A stretch of 12,363 nt of DNA from CAZRUA01 sp964603125 (lineage in GTDB: Bacteria; Bacteroidota; Bacteroidia; B-17B0; Aurantibacillaceae). Position 1 is the stretch's first letter. Each line of letters opens with the position of its first letter. Below, piece after piece: positions 1-7,672 of this stretch. The notes below the pieces were generated by a model. That model was not told the DNA's origin and did no database searches. It saw nothing but the letters and a program-made list of their open reading frames with translations. The stretch is taken from assembly GCA_964603125.1 (NCBI GenBank), contig CAZRUA010000106.1, forward strand, positions 1-12,363. Reading direction: 5' to 3'. A program made the translations under genes and the position numbers.

Positions 1-1
1 A

Positions 2-823
2 ATAAAATGGAATAAGGCTATTAATAAGCAAAATGAAGAGATGTTTTGGGATTTATATGATTCAGTGGTTTATTATTACCATACTAATTACGGAAATGTA
101 AAATGTACCCAAGTAAAAATGGAATCTTTAAATAAAACTCCTGATTTTAAACAAAAAATATCGGATAGTATAAAGGTAATTTTTTCGGAAAATGGTGCAG
201 AAGCCACATGTAATTTTATAAAAACAGTTAGCATTGGGGAGACAGAAAAGGATTACGAGGCTTACTTAATACTATCGAAAAAGAATGGGAAATGGAAAAT
301 TAATACTGAAAGCGACGTTGCTACAGATTTATACTACTCTAAAAAACATAAAGAACCTGAAGAAACCGTTGAAGGTGATTTTAATGGTGACGGAATAAAA
401 GAAAAAATGTGGTTAGAAGAACCTAAATTTCCAGCGAATAAGGAAGAAACAATGGAATGCGATGGGAAATGCGAATGTTATATTTATTTCTCAAACCCAT
501 TAATTCCACCTATTAAAGTAGACATGTGTATTGGAGGAATACCTGTAAACGAAGGTGATTTGAATGGTGATGGAACGGATGAAATTGGACTTCTACCAGA
601 TTGGTGGACTAGCTGCTGGAAAGCTTATTTTGTTTATACTTATAGAGCAAAAACTTGGAGTAACTTAATTCCAAGTGTTTCAACGCACTGCAATCAATGG
701 GAAAATGGAAGTGACGTCATTAAAAAGCATCCTTCAAAAAAAGGTTTCGTCATTGTAACTTATTCGGAACTTACAGATGCTGATATTGAAACTAAAACCA
801 AAGATGTTTTTATTGGTTATTAA
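2..823 (+). CDS. Hypothetical protein with two acidic DxNxDG loops, 5'-truncated by the window edge
   Basis: The first ATG is at 41, but the frame is open back to base 2, so the gene very probably starts outside the window; 273 codons are visible. I cannot name a function. The N-terminal ~100 residues alternate helix and strand and end in a K-N-G-K-W-K-I turn, which recalls an NTF2/DUF4440-like fold (inference). The rest holds two D-x-N-x-D-G-x-x-[DE] loops (DFNGDGIKE near 377-403 and DLNGDGTDE near 557-583), as in FG-GAP/VCBS or dockerin-like calcium loops, plus several Cys residues (C-D-G-K-C-E-C, M-C-I-G-G, T-S-C-W, T-H-C). Cysteines and acidic loops suggest a periplasmic or secreted protein, but any signal peptide lies off the left edge. 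The gene ends at a terminator shared with the convergent DUF4870 gene. Confidence 0.75.
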   Translation: MKWNKAINKQNEEMFWDLYDSVVYYYHTNYGNVKCTQVKMESLNKTPDFKQKISDSIKVIFSENGAEATCNFIKTVSIGETEKDYEAYLILSKKNGKWKINTESDVATDLYYSKKHKEPEETVEGDFNGDGIKEKMWLEEPKFPANKEETMECDGKCECYIYFSNPLIPPIKVDMCIGGIPVNEGDLNGDGTDEIGLLPDWWTSCWKAYFVYTYRAKTWSNLIPSVSTHCNQWENGSDVIKKHPSKKGFVIVTYSELTDADIETKTKDVFIGY

Positions 824-845
824 TTTATGCATTGTATATTTCATA

Positions 846-878
846 AAAAAGGCTTCAAAGTTTATTTGAAGCCTTTTT
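846..878. terminator. Bidirectional intrinsic terminator
   Basis: A perfect 14-bp inverted repeat (846-859 with 865-878) has a 5-base loop. Its core is GGCTTCAA/TTGAAGCC, flanked by A5 on the left and T5 on the right. It therefore gives a GC-rich stem plus a U tract on either strand. It sits between two convergent genes (stops at 823 and 897), as expected for a shared terminator. Confidence 0.9.
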
Positions 879-896
879 AATTTTCAATTTAAACTA

Positions 897-1268
897 CTAT
901 TCAAAAGCAGTACCTAACATTTTATCAATTAAACCACCAATAAGTGGAGTTGGTTTCATTTGCTCATTAGCAGCTGCAATAATACCCATAATAATGAATA
1001 CTAAAGTACTAATACCAATAACAGGGAATAATAGAACTGCGAAAATACCTACTACCATAGATAAAATAAATACAACTAAGTATGCAGCGAATACAAAAAT
1101 GATAATTCCTAATACTTGACGTAAGTGAAACGCTCCTAATTTTGATTTTTTGCTGCTATTCATTACGATAGCGATAATAAATCCGATTAATGTGCAATAA
1201 GATAGGATTGCCACAGTTTTTGAATCCTCATTTTTTTCAGGGATTCCATTAAAGTTTTGATTTTCCAT
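897..1268 (-). CDS. DUF4870/Tic20-like small membrane protein
   Basis: This is a 123-residue integral membrane protein. A polar N-terminus (1-16) is followed by hydrophobic segments at about 17-37, 52-74 and 75-101, and a short C-terminal tail. The segment K-L-G-A-F-H-L-R-Q (44-51) before the second membrane span is the FHxRQ signature of DUF4870/Tic20-like proteins, and the length is normal for that family. Members are abundant in Bacteroidota and often labelled 'import component', but their function is unknown and I assign none. The ATG at 1268 follows an A-rich leader. The gene lies 69 bases downstream of the Hsp70 gene on the same strand. It may be co-transcribed or have its own weak promoter: a TTG lies about 20 bases before an imperfect TTACTTCG. 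It ends at the shared terminator at 846-878. Confidence 0.8.
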   Translation of the reverse strand: MENQNFNGIPEKNEDSKTVAILSYCTLIGFIIAIVMNSSKKSKLGAFHLRQVLGIIIFVFAAYLVVFILSMVVGIFAVLLFPVIGISTLVFIIMGIIAAANEQMKPTPLIGGLIDKMLGTAFE

Positions 1269-1337
1269 AGGTTTTAATTTTATACGAAGTAACGATATTT
1301 TTTTATTTGAAACAATAGCTAGTTATCCAACATTCTA

Positions 1338-3839
1338 TTATCCAATTCCAGTTCCATTCAAATCCGCCTTTTTATCCTCTGGCAACATGGCATCCAATTG
1401 TCCAATAGAGAATCTTAATTCTTCATAACTTTTTCTTCCAATTGCATTTTCTCCATCAGCTATTATTTTGTCAGCTTTCCGTTTGTCAGGATAAGCATCA
1501 TAAAGCATTACAGCGTAATACTTAAATGTACCTACCAATCGTTCGGGCACACGCCATGCAATGCGGTGATACATATGACGCATTTTTTTTGTAACATCCT
1601 TCAAGGCTATTGTGCTCGATGATGCTATCAAATGAGGTTCAGAATCATTAATTTGCTTCAAAGTAGCCTTTTCCGAATCATTTGCATGTTCGGAAGCTAA
1701 AAAGTTAACCGCATCACGCCACTCATAGTAATCTTTAAGTAGTACTGATAAATGTCGATTACGAGTTAATGCATCTAATTCCGTTGAGAGCTTACGTTTC
1801 TTATCTTCGTATTGATACTTATTATCTGTAACATCATCACTACTTAAATCATTAGCGTCACTCCAAACATTTTCAATTTCGCTTTTAACTGCCTTTAATT
1901 TACCCGCCAACTCATATTCCTCTCTGCTTTCAGCATCCGAAATCTCTGTATTGGCAAAAGCTACTAATTCACTTAATTCCGCTTTAAGCTTATTAATATT
2001 TACATGACGCTCACTTGGATTAAACAAGTTACTTACCTCATGATCAACCATACTTAAATAGGTAGTAATTTTCAAATCCCTTGATTCGCTCATATGAAGC
2101 GTAATCTCAATATCCGCGTTCTTAATAATATCGCGTTCAAATGACTGTCCGTTGATTTCTATAGAACCAATTGGCAAATTACTTGATGGAGCTGAATAAC
2201 GGCTACCTTCCAAAACATTAATAATAATGCTTTCTGAGCTTCCTTTAGCAATATGACGTGTAATTTTTTTTGTAATAGTTTTTTTTAAGGGTAATAAGGC
2301 ATTTTTCTCGAAAACTACTTCCAACTTTGTCATGTTATTTTCGTAATCATCCACTTCTATACAAATATCATTTGGCAATGGTTGTCCCAATACGCTAAAC
2401 TTACCTTGTATAATTTCAATTTCAGGAACATCTACATTTACAATGTTGTTAGCACTATCATACACCTTTAATTGAAAGAAATTACTGCTATTCTTCACCA
2501 AAGGTAAATCTTCTGATATCTTACCCGCCAAAGCTTTTAAACCTGTATCAAAACCTCCATCGGTACGAGTAATGCGATAAAACATATGCATAAAATCTCC
2601 CTCCACTCTCGCTGCAAAATACTCACTTTCATCCTGACTTGTTTTTTGATAAGCTGTTTTAATCGACAAATTAGAACTGATTACAGGTCTATTTTGATTG
2701 GATTCCTCAGTAACAGTTTTAACAATACTTTTTGGTTTAGAACCTGCATAATAAGCCGCACCAACAGCCACAGCGGTTGTAGGATCAATACCGCAATTAA
2801 TTTCCAAACCAAGTTTATCTTTAATTGAATTTCGCACATAAGGTATGTATGTACTACCACCTATCATCAAAACATATTTAATATCGTTAGTTGTTAAGCT
2901 ATTACGAGCTATGATAGTTTTAATCACATTTAAAGTTTCATCAATCTTATCTTTAATACAAACTTCAAACTGTGCACGTGTTATAGAAAAATACATTTCT
3001 TGTTCTTCCCCATCTCTATCTTCAATTGTAAATTCAATATCGGTACTTTCTTTAGCTGATAATAAAACCTTAACTTCTTCTGCCTTATTTAAAAGAGCAT
3101 AATACAGCTTATTGTATTTACCGTTAGAAGATTTTAGCTCGTGCTCTAAATCAACAAACTTACCTGTGCTGTTCAAATACGGTATAACAATTTTCTCAAT
3201 GATTAAATTATCAAAATCAACACCGCCTAAAAAATTATCACCTTGGTGGTCTACAACACGCATCTCTCCATCAGCAATTTTAACCAAAGCCACGTCAAAA
3301 GTTCCACCCCCTAAATCATACACCAACCACTGCCCTTCCGATTGCGTGCTGTCTTCATCCTTATTTGCATAAGCTAAACTTGCTGCAATGGGCTCTTGCA
3401 ATAGAACCACTTCTTCAAAACCCGCTGCTAAACCAGCCTTTTTTGTGGCATTACTTTGTATAGTATCAAAAGAAGCTGGTATAGTAATAACTACGGAATC
3501 GATTTTCTCATTGGTATAAACAAAGTTTTTAAGTTCTTTTAAAACCAATGAAGATAACTCGACTGGAGTTTTTGTATCCGCCAAATTCATAATAAAAAAA
3601 GACTCCGTTGTTCCCATTTTACGCTTAAACGAACCAACAACATTACTCGGATCTTTTTCTAAAAATTCCTTTGCCTTATCACCAATAATTATTCTTTCCT
3701 TACGAAAAGCAACAACAGAAGGCAGAGTTTCCTTGTGGCCAATAGGGTTTTTAAACACTTCAACACTTCCTTGATTATATTTTGCAATAATTGAATTAGT
3801 AGTTCCTAAATCAATTCCAAATTTTATTGTCTCACTCAT
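1338..3839 (-). CDS. Divergent Hsp70 (DnaK-like) ATPase with an extended C-terminal region
   Basis: An 833-residue Hsp70-superfamily protein, presumably cytoplasmic and acting as an ATP-driven chaperone or remodeller. The nucleotide-binding domain (about 1-370) is complete: phosphate-1 G-I-D-L-G-T-T-N-S (8-16), F-K-R-K-M-G with K72 in the catalytic-lysine position, P-A-S-F (121-124), phosphate-2 D-L-G-G-G-T-F-D (175-182) and adenosine motif I-G-G-S-T-Y-I-P (326-333). The rest departs from DnaK. The conserved D-[VL]-L-L-L-D linker is absent. About 130 extra residues (roughly 375-505) precede a recognisable substrate-binding beta region (about 506-597, with L-P-L-K-K-T and V-L-E-G-S-R). A long charged helical tail (about 610-833) follows. 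DnaK is about 640 residues, so this is a specialised paralogue, not the housekeeping chaperone. The ATG at 3839 is preceded by AGGAAA overlapping the upstream stop; the 8-base gap to the GrpE-like gene indicates an operon. No J-domain gene is nearby. Confidence 0.92.
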   Translation of the reverse strand: MSETIKFGIDLGTTNSIIAKYNQGSVEVFKNPIGHKETLPSVVAFRKERIIIGDKAKEFLEKDPSNVVGSFKRKMGTTESFFIMNLADTKTPVELSSLVLKELKNFVYTNEKIDSVVITIPASFDTIQSNATKKAGLAAGFEEVVLLQEPIAASLAYANKDEDSTQSEGQWLVYDLGGGTFDVALVKIADGEMRVVDHQGDNFLGGVDFDNLIIEKIVIPYLNSTGKFVDLEHELKSSNGKYNKLYYALLNKAEEVKVLLSAKESTDIEFTIEDRDGEEQEMYFSITRAQFEVCIKDKIDETLNVIKTIIARNSLTTNDIKYVLMIGGSTYIPYVRNSIKDKLGLEINCGIDPTTAVAVGAAYYAGSKPKSIVKTVTEESNQNRPVISSNLSIKTAYQKTSQDESEYFAARVEGDFMHMFYRITRTDGGFDTGLKALAGKISEDLPLVKNSSNFFQLKVYDSANNIVNVDVPEIEIIQGKFSVLGQPLPNDICIEVDDYENNMTKLEVVFEKNALLPLKKTITKKITRHIAKGSSESIIINVLEGSRYSAPSSNLPIGSIEINGQSFERDIIKNADIEITLHMSESRDLKITTYLSMVDHEVSNLFNPSERHVNINKLKAELSELVAFANTEISDAESREEYELAGKLKAVKSEIENVWSDANDLSSDDVTDNKYQYEDKKRKLSTELDALTRNRHLSVLLKDYYEWRDAVNFLASEHANDSEKATLKQINDSEPHLIASSSTIALKDVTKKMRHMYHRIAWRVPERLVGTFKYYAVMLYDAYPDKRKADKIIADGENAIGRKSYEELRFSIGQLDAMLPEDKKADLNGTGIG

Positions 3840-3847
3840 ATTGTTTC

Positions 3848-4171
3848 CTATTTTGATTCAACAACAACCACAGCTTTTTGCATAATGATATGCACATTAT
3901 CTTGCTTTACTCTTATCAAAGGTTTAATTACATCAGTAATAATCAAATTACTTGTTTTATCACTTGATATACTTGCATCGCAATCGGTACGAGTCTCATT
4001 ATAAGCTTCACCCAATGGTGCGTGATAAGTAACTCCCTTTTCCTCTAAAATATCCCTTACTCTATTTACATTTCGTTGTAAACTAGAAAGCTCCGATTTC
4101 TGATTAATCTTTTTTTCCATTTCATAAACTTGGTTTATAATTGGAATAATATCATCTATAGAATAGTTCAT
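3848..4171 (-). CDS. GrpE-like mini-protein (putative nucleotide exchange factor for the adjacent Hsp70)
   Basis: A 107-residue protein in two parts. Residues 1-45 are charged and helical, likely a short coiled coil. Residues 46-105 resemble the C-terminal beta domain of GrpE: G-V-T-Y-H-A-P-L-G-E-A-Y-N aligns by eye with the GrpE G-V-x-x-x-x-P-x-G-E-x-F-[DN] segment, and the C-terminal Q-K-A-V-V-V-V-E-S-K matches the R-P-A-x-V-x-V end. GrpE is usually about 180-200 residues with a long N-terminal helix, so this is a reduced form; I would not call it grpE. GrpE speeds ADP release from DnaK. A dedicated exchange factor encoded 8 bases upstream of a divergent Hsp70 fits that role, but the assignment rests on visual motif matching and context. 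It is probably the first gene of the two-gene operon. Confidence 0.65.
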   Translation of the reverse strand: MNYSIDDIIPIINQVYEMEKKINQKSELSSLQRNVNRVRDILEEKGVTYHAPLGEAYNETRTDCDASISSDKTSNLIITDVIKPLIRVKQDNVHIIMQKAVVVVESK

Positions 4172-4206
4172 ACTTTATGACTTACAAATTGATTTCTTAT
4201 TTTGTA

Positions 4207-4242
4207 TAAATGTAAAAATTATAAAACAAAAATGCAATTCAA
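4207..4242 (-). promoter_or_regulatory. Candidate promoter of the GrpE-like/Hsp70 operon
   Basis: On the minus strand two overlapping candidates fit the Bacteroidota pattern with one mismatch each. TTG (4235-4237), 20 bases, then TACATTTA (4207-4214); or TTG (4240-4242), 18 bases, then TAATTTTT (4214-4221). Neither has the final G of TAnnTTTG. They lie 36-71 bases upstream of the ATG at 4171. AT-rich DNA yields such matches easily, so confidence is low. Confidence 0.3.
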
Positions 4243-4373
4243 TATTTTACTTTCACAACCTAATATTAAGGAATTATTGCATTTATCAAACATTTAATAA
4301 ATACCTGCTAGCACGGATACAATTATTTGAGATTTGAACTAATTTAGCCTTTAAATACATCTAACCTACAAAC

Positions 4374-7300
4374 ATGGCAAAATACATATTTCTTCTATTC
4401 CTAATATTCAATATCTACCTTACAGCTCAAAAAGACTACCATTTGGTAATTAACCCAAAGGGGCATAAAGGACAAATTAGAAAGTGCTTAGCCACAAAAG
4501 ATGGCAAATATTTGATAACAGGAGGCTTTGATAAAACCATTAAAGTTTGGAATTGGAAAGATGGAATAGTTGAACGTGAAATTCTAGGGCAAATAGGTGT
4601 AGGAAGCGAAGGGATGATTTATGATTTTGATTTGAACGATAATGATTCGCTAATAGCCGTTGGAGGCTGGTTTGGCAATACAAACGAAGGAGATATTTTA
4701 GGAGATATACGTATTTACAACTTTAAAACTGGAAAAATTATTAGGGTTTTAAAAGGACATAGCAACGTTATTTTAAGTTTAAAATTTGTCAACCAAAACC
4801 AGCTTCTGGCTGCAGATGGGGAGCAAGAGTTGTTTTTATGGGATTTTACAAAAGGCGAAATAATACAAAAATATCATCATAGTGCGGATACCAAAACATC
4901 AAACCTCATAGATTGTGAAATCAATGAAATAGCGGTATCTGACAAATTCTTTTTTACGGCCGATGAATATGGATTTGCTAAAAAATGGGATTACACCCAT
5001 CTTGATAGTTTAAAAAGCGAGAAATACTATGAAGGTTATGCTGCCACAAGTATTGATTACAATGCAAAAAACGGATATGTTGCTATGTGTGCAGATACTT
5101 TTATGACCGTATACGATGAAAACTTAAAACCAATTTGGGATTTGTCGCAAAAAAACAAATTTGCCTTTGTTAAATTCTCTGAGGATGGAAAAATATTAAT
5201 TACTGGTGTTTCGGGATTCGGTGACATTGATGAAATCTCGCTGTTTTACTTTGACAAAGAAAATAAACTTCAGGAATTAAGTACAATTAAAGATTTTAGA
5301 AATAGTGTAATAACAGGTTGCTTTATAAATGATAGAACAATTGCTTTATGTGGAGGCGATAAAGATGAAATACGAATTTACAAACTTGATATTGAAACAA
5401 AGAAAGCAACTTTAATAAAAGAAATCATTCCAATTGGATTAACAGCCCGCTCGGTTGCCATTGATGACAAACAAATTGCTTTTGGCGATGTTTGGACCGC
5501 AGAATACGGACTTTCTGACTTCAACAAATACTTTAACCTGCTTTTAAAGTCATTTGCAAAACCAGAGCAAAAATTAATTTTCAATAAACCAGAGCAAGAG
5601 AGAAAGGGATTTGAACTAAAAACCTTTATGTCGCAACAAAATATTAATTCGCATAATAGTGGGTTAAACATAAAATACAGAAGCTCAATTATTGACTCAG
5701 TCATAAGAACTCCAACCGATGGAAGCAGGCATAATGTATTCACGTTTTTAAACGATAACTATTTTTTAAGCGGTGGAGCCTACGGAACCTTAATTGCCTA
5801 TGATTTAAAAGGAAATGAAGTAACCCATTTTATTGGTCATACAGGCGATGTTTTAGGAGCTTCAATCTCTGCCGATGGAAAAAGATTAATTACAAGCTCA
5901 TTCGACAGAACAATGAAAATTTGGAGCTTAGATAATCTTGCTAAAACAACCCAAAGAGAAGACATACTCTCGGTGATGCAACATTGCAAAAACCTTGGTG
6001 TATACGAAAGCGGATTTGATAAAATATTTAAGGAATTAAAAGTTGATAAAGAAAGTAAAGAGCGCAGCTACGCAGGTTGGGAAAAAGTTATCAGCGAAAT
6101 GAATAGGAAAGGTTATCCATGTACTTTCTTAGAATCAAAACTAAACGAGTACAAACTAAACTACATTTATCCAATAGCTAGTATTTTTATTGATGAATAT
6201 GGCGAATGGATTATTTGGAATGAAAAAGGTTACTTTACTTCATCAAAAAACGCAAATAAATATGTTGGATACCATTTAAATCATGGTAAAGATAAAGAGG
6301 CTGAATTTTTTCCTTTTGAACAATTCGACCTAAAATACAACCGACCAGATATAATAATGAAAGATTTGGAATTGGCTTCATTAGACATCATTGAAGGGTA
6401 TTATTTGGCGTATTTAAAACGTCTTAAAAAGATGGAAATGACCGAGGAACAGCTTAGCGATGATATACATCTTCCAGAATTGGAAATACTAAGTTTTAAA
6501 ACCAATGAATCTACAGGCGAAGTAACAACAAAATTCAAAGCAATAGATGATAAATACAAATTAGATAGGATAAATGTTTATTTGAATGATGTTCCTATTT
6601 ATGGCGTTCAAGGTATCAGCCTCAAAAATCAAAACATAAATTCATTGGAAAACGAATTAAAATTTAATTTAATAGATGGTAGAAACAAAGTACAAATTTC
6701 AGTTTTAAATGATAAAGGAGCTGAATCGTTAAAACAAACCAAATACAGTTATTTCAAAGATAATTCAAAGCATGATTTGTATATTGTTAGTATTGGTGTT
6801 TCGGAATACAAAGACAAAAAATTTAATTTGAACTACGCTGCAAAAGATGCAATTGATATGGCAAACTACTTTAAAAAAGCTCGTAAAGGATTGTACAACG
6901 AAGTTTACATCAAAAATCTTGTTAACTCCGAAGTAAGCTTAGAATCAATAAAGAAAATTAAAGATGAGTTTCTTTCAAGAGCCACACCAAGTGATGCTGT
7001 TATAATTTTTGTTGCTGGCCATGGTGTACTGGATAAAAACCTTAACTATTATTTTGGAGCACACAATATGGATTTTGAAAACCCAGCCAATGGAGGAATT
7101 CCTTATGAAGAACTGGAGGCTCTTTTAAATAATATTCGTCCAATTAACAAACTATTTTTTATGGACAGTTGCCATAGCGGTGAGTTAGATAAAGATGACT
7201 ATACAGCTACAGCAAATTCAAACTCAAAAGAAACCGGAGAAGTAACTTTCAGAGCTGCTGGTTCGGTTAATGCTGAGTTAAAAAAAGGAATGAATTTGCA

Positions 7301-7604
7301 ACAAGCTTCGCAATTGGCCAGCGAAACCTTTTCAAATTTAAGACGCGGAACCGGAGCTACAATTATTAGTAGTGCAGGTGGAGCTGAATACGCTTTAGAA
7401 AGTAAAGAATGGAAAAACGGATTATTTACTTACTCCTTACTAAACGGATTAACAACCAAAGCGGCTGATAAAAACAAGGATGGTAAAATTACAGTAAGCG
7501 AAATTGAGGCTTATGTTTACGAACAAGTTAATTTAAAAAGTAAAGGTGCTCAAAAACCAACATCACGAGCCGAAAATTTGGAAATCGATTTTAGAATTTG
7601 GTAA
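4374..7604 (+). CDS. Secreted WD40-repeat/caspase-like (peptidase C14 family) protein with an EF-hand loop
   Basis: A 1076-residue multidomain protein. Residues 1-18 form a Sec signal peptide (one Lys, hydrophobic core I-F-L-L-F-L-I-F, cleavage probably after L-T-A), so it should reach the periplasm or outside; there is no lipobox Cys and no obvious type IX C-terminal domain. WD40-type repeats include G-H at 30-31 with V-W-N-W at 58-61, G-H 128-129 with L-W-D at 155-157, and G-H 488-489 with K-I-W-S at 515-518. A helical stretch (about 525-590) leads to a W-x-x-x-G-Y-F-T-S-S segment (about 600-655) common in such proteins, then an Ig-like region (700-795). The caspase domain (800-1076) has the dyad His883 (V-A-G-H-G) and Cys933 (M-D-S-C-H-S-G). 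A canonical EF-hand loop spans 1032-1043 with D, N, D, G and E at the calcium positions. It is probably a calcium-dependent cysteine protease; its substrate is unknown. Confidence 0.92.
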   Translation: MAKYIFLLFLIFNIYLTAQKDYHLVINPKGHKGQIRKCLATKDGKYLITGGFDKTIKVWNWKDGIVEREILGQIGVGSEGMIYDFDLNDNDSLIAVGGWFGNTNEGDILGDIRIYNFKTGKIIRVLKGHSNVILSLKFVNQNQLLAADGEQELFLWDFTKGEIIQKYHHSADTKTSNLIDCEINEIAVSDKFFFTADEYGFAKKWDYTHLDSLKSEKYYEGYAATSIDYNAKNGYVAMCADTFMTVYDENLKPIWDLSQKNKFAFVKFSEDGKILITGVSGFGDIDEISLFYFDKENKLQELSTIKDFRNSVITGCFINDRTIALCGGDKDEIRIYKLDIETKKATLIKEIIPIGLTARSVAIDDKQIAFGDVWTAEYGLSDFNKYFNLLLKSFAKPEQKLIFNKPEQERKGFELKTFMSQQNINSHNSGLNIKYRSSIIDSVIRTPTDGSRHNVFTFLNDNYFLSGGAYGTLIAYDLKGNEVTHFIGHTGDVLGASISADGKRLITSSFDRTMKIWSLDNLAKTTQREDILSVMQHCKNLGVYESGFDKIFKELKVDKESKERSYAGWEKVISEMNRKGYPCTFLESKLNEYKLNYIYPIASIFIDEYGEWIIWNEKGYFTSSKNANKYVGYHLNHGKDKEAEFFPFEQFDLKYNRPDIIMKDLELASLDIIEGYYLAYLKRLKKMEMTEEQLSDDIHLPELEILSFKTNESTGEVTTKFKAIDDKYKLDRINVYLNDVPIYGVQGISLKNQNINSLENELKFNLIDGRNKVQISVLNDKGAESLKQTKYSYFKDNSKHDLYIVSIGVSEYKDKKFNLNYAAKDAIDMANYFKKARKGLYNEVYIKNLVNSEVSLESIKKIKDEFLSRATPSDAVIIFVAGHGVLDKNLNYYFGAHNMDFENPANGGIPYEELEALLNNIRPINKLFFMDSCHSGELDKDDYTATANSNSKETGEVTFRAAGSVNAELKKGMNLQQASQLASETFSNLRRGTGATIISSAGGAEYALESKEWKNGLFTYSLLNGLTTKAADKNKDGKITVSEIEAYVYEQVNLKSKGAQKPTSRAENLEIDFRIW

Positions 7605-7632
7605 TACATAATCGTTTAAATTTTATAAACAA

Positions 7633-7665
7633 TTGTATTTACTCTAGTTTATTCTACTATTTTTG
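7633..7665 (+). promoter_or_regulatory. Bacteroidota-type promoter of the SET gene
   Basis: TTG at 7633-7635 lies 22 bases before a perfect TAnnTTTG box, TATTTTTG at 7658-7665. Counting from that box the transcript should start near 7669, only about 4 bases before the ATG at 7673, giving an almost leaderless mRNA. This separates the SET gene from the caspase gene ending at 7604 and decides the SET start. Confidence 0.65.
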
Positions 7666-7672
7666 CGCCCCT

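Noticed and set aside
1269..1337. A separate promoter for the DUF4870 gene.
   Set aside because: The best -7 candidate (TTACTTCG on the minus strand) has two mismatches, so co-transcription with the Hsp70 gene is equally likely.
2586..3372. Several 80-86-codon plus-strand open frames within the Hsp70 gene.
   Set aside because: They are antisense to a well-supported Hsp70 coding region, have biased, low-complexity composition and no promoter or family signature.
4172..4373. A plus-strand promoter for the WD40-caspase gene.
   Set aside because: I looked for TTG-N19-22-TAnnTTTG and found only fragments such as TAATTTAG, with no -33 element at the right distance. The 202-base spacer presumably holds it, but I cannot place it.
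5378..5743. A minus-strand open frame of 121 codons inside the WD40-caspase gene.
   Set aside because: It lies opposite continuous WD40/caspase coding sequence and its translation shows no recognisable domain.
6774..7604. A type IX secretion C-terminal sorting domain on the caspase protein.
   Set aside because: The chain ends directly after the caspase fold (R-A-E-N-L-E-I-D-F-R-I-W), with no extra beta-sandwich or sorting motif.
7598..7672. An ATG at 7598 that would extend the SET protein by 25 residues and overlap the caspase gene stop.
   Set aside because: The extra residues lie outside the SET fold, and a perfect -7 promoter box (7658-7665) sits inside this stretch, so translation from 7673 is far more likely.
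7605..7672. A terminator for the caspase gene (weak GTTTA...TAAAC hairpin).
   Set aside because: The stem is about 5 AT-rich pairs with no U tract, so it is not convincing.
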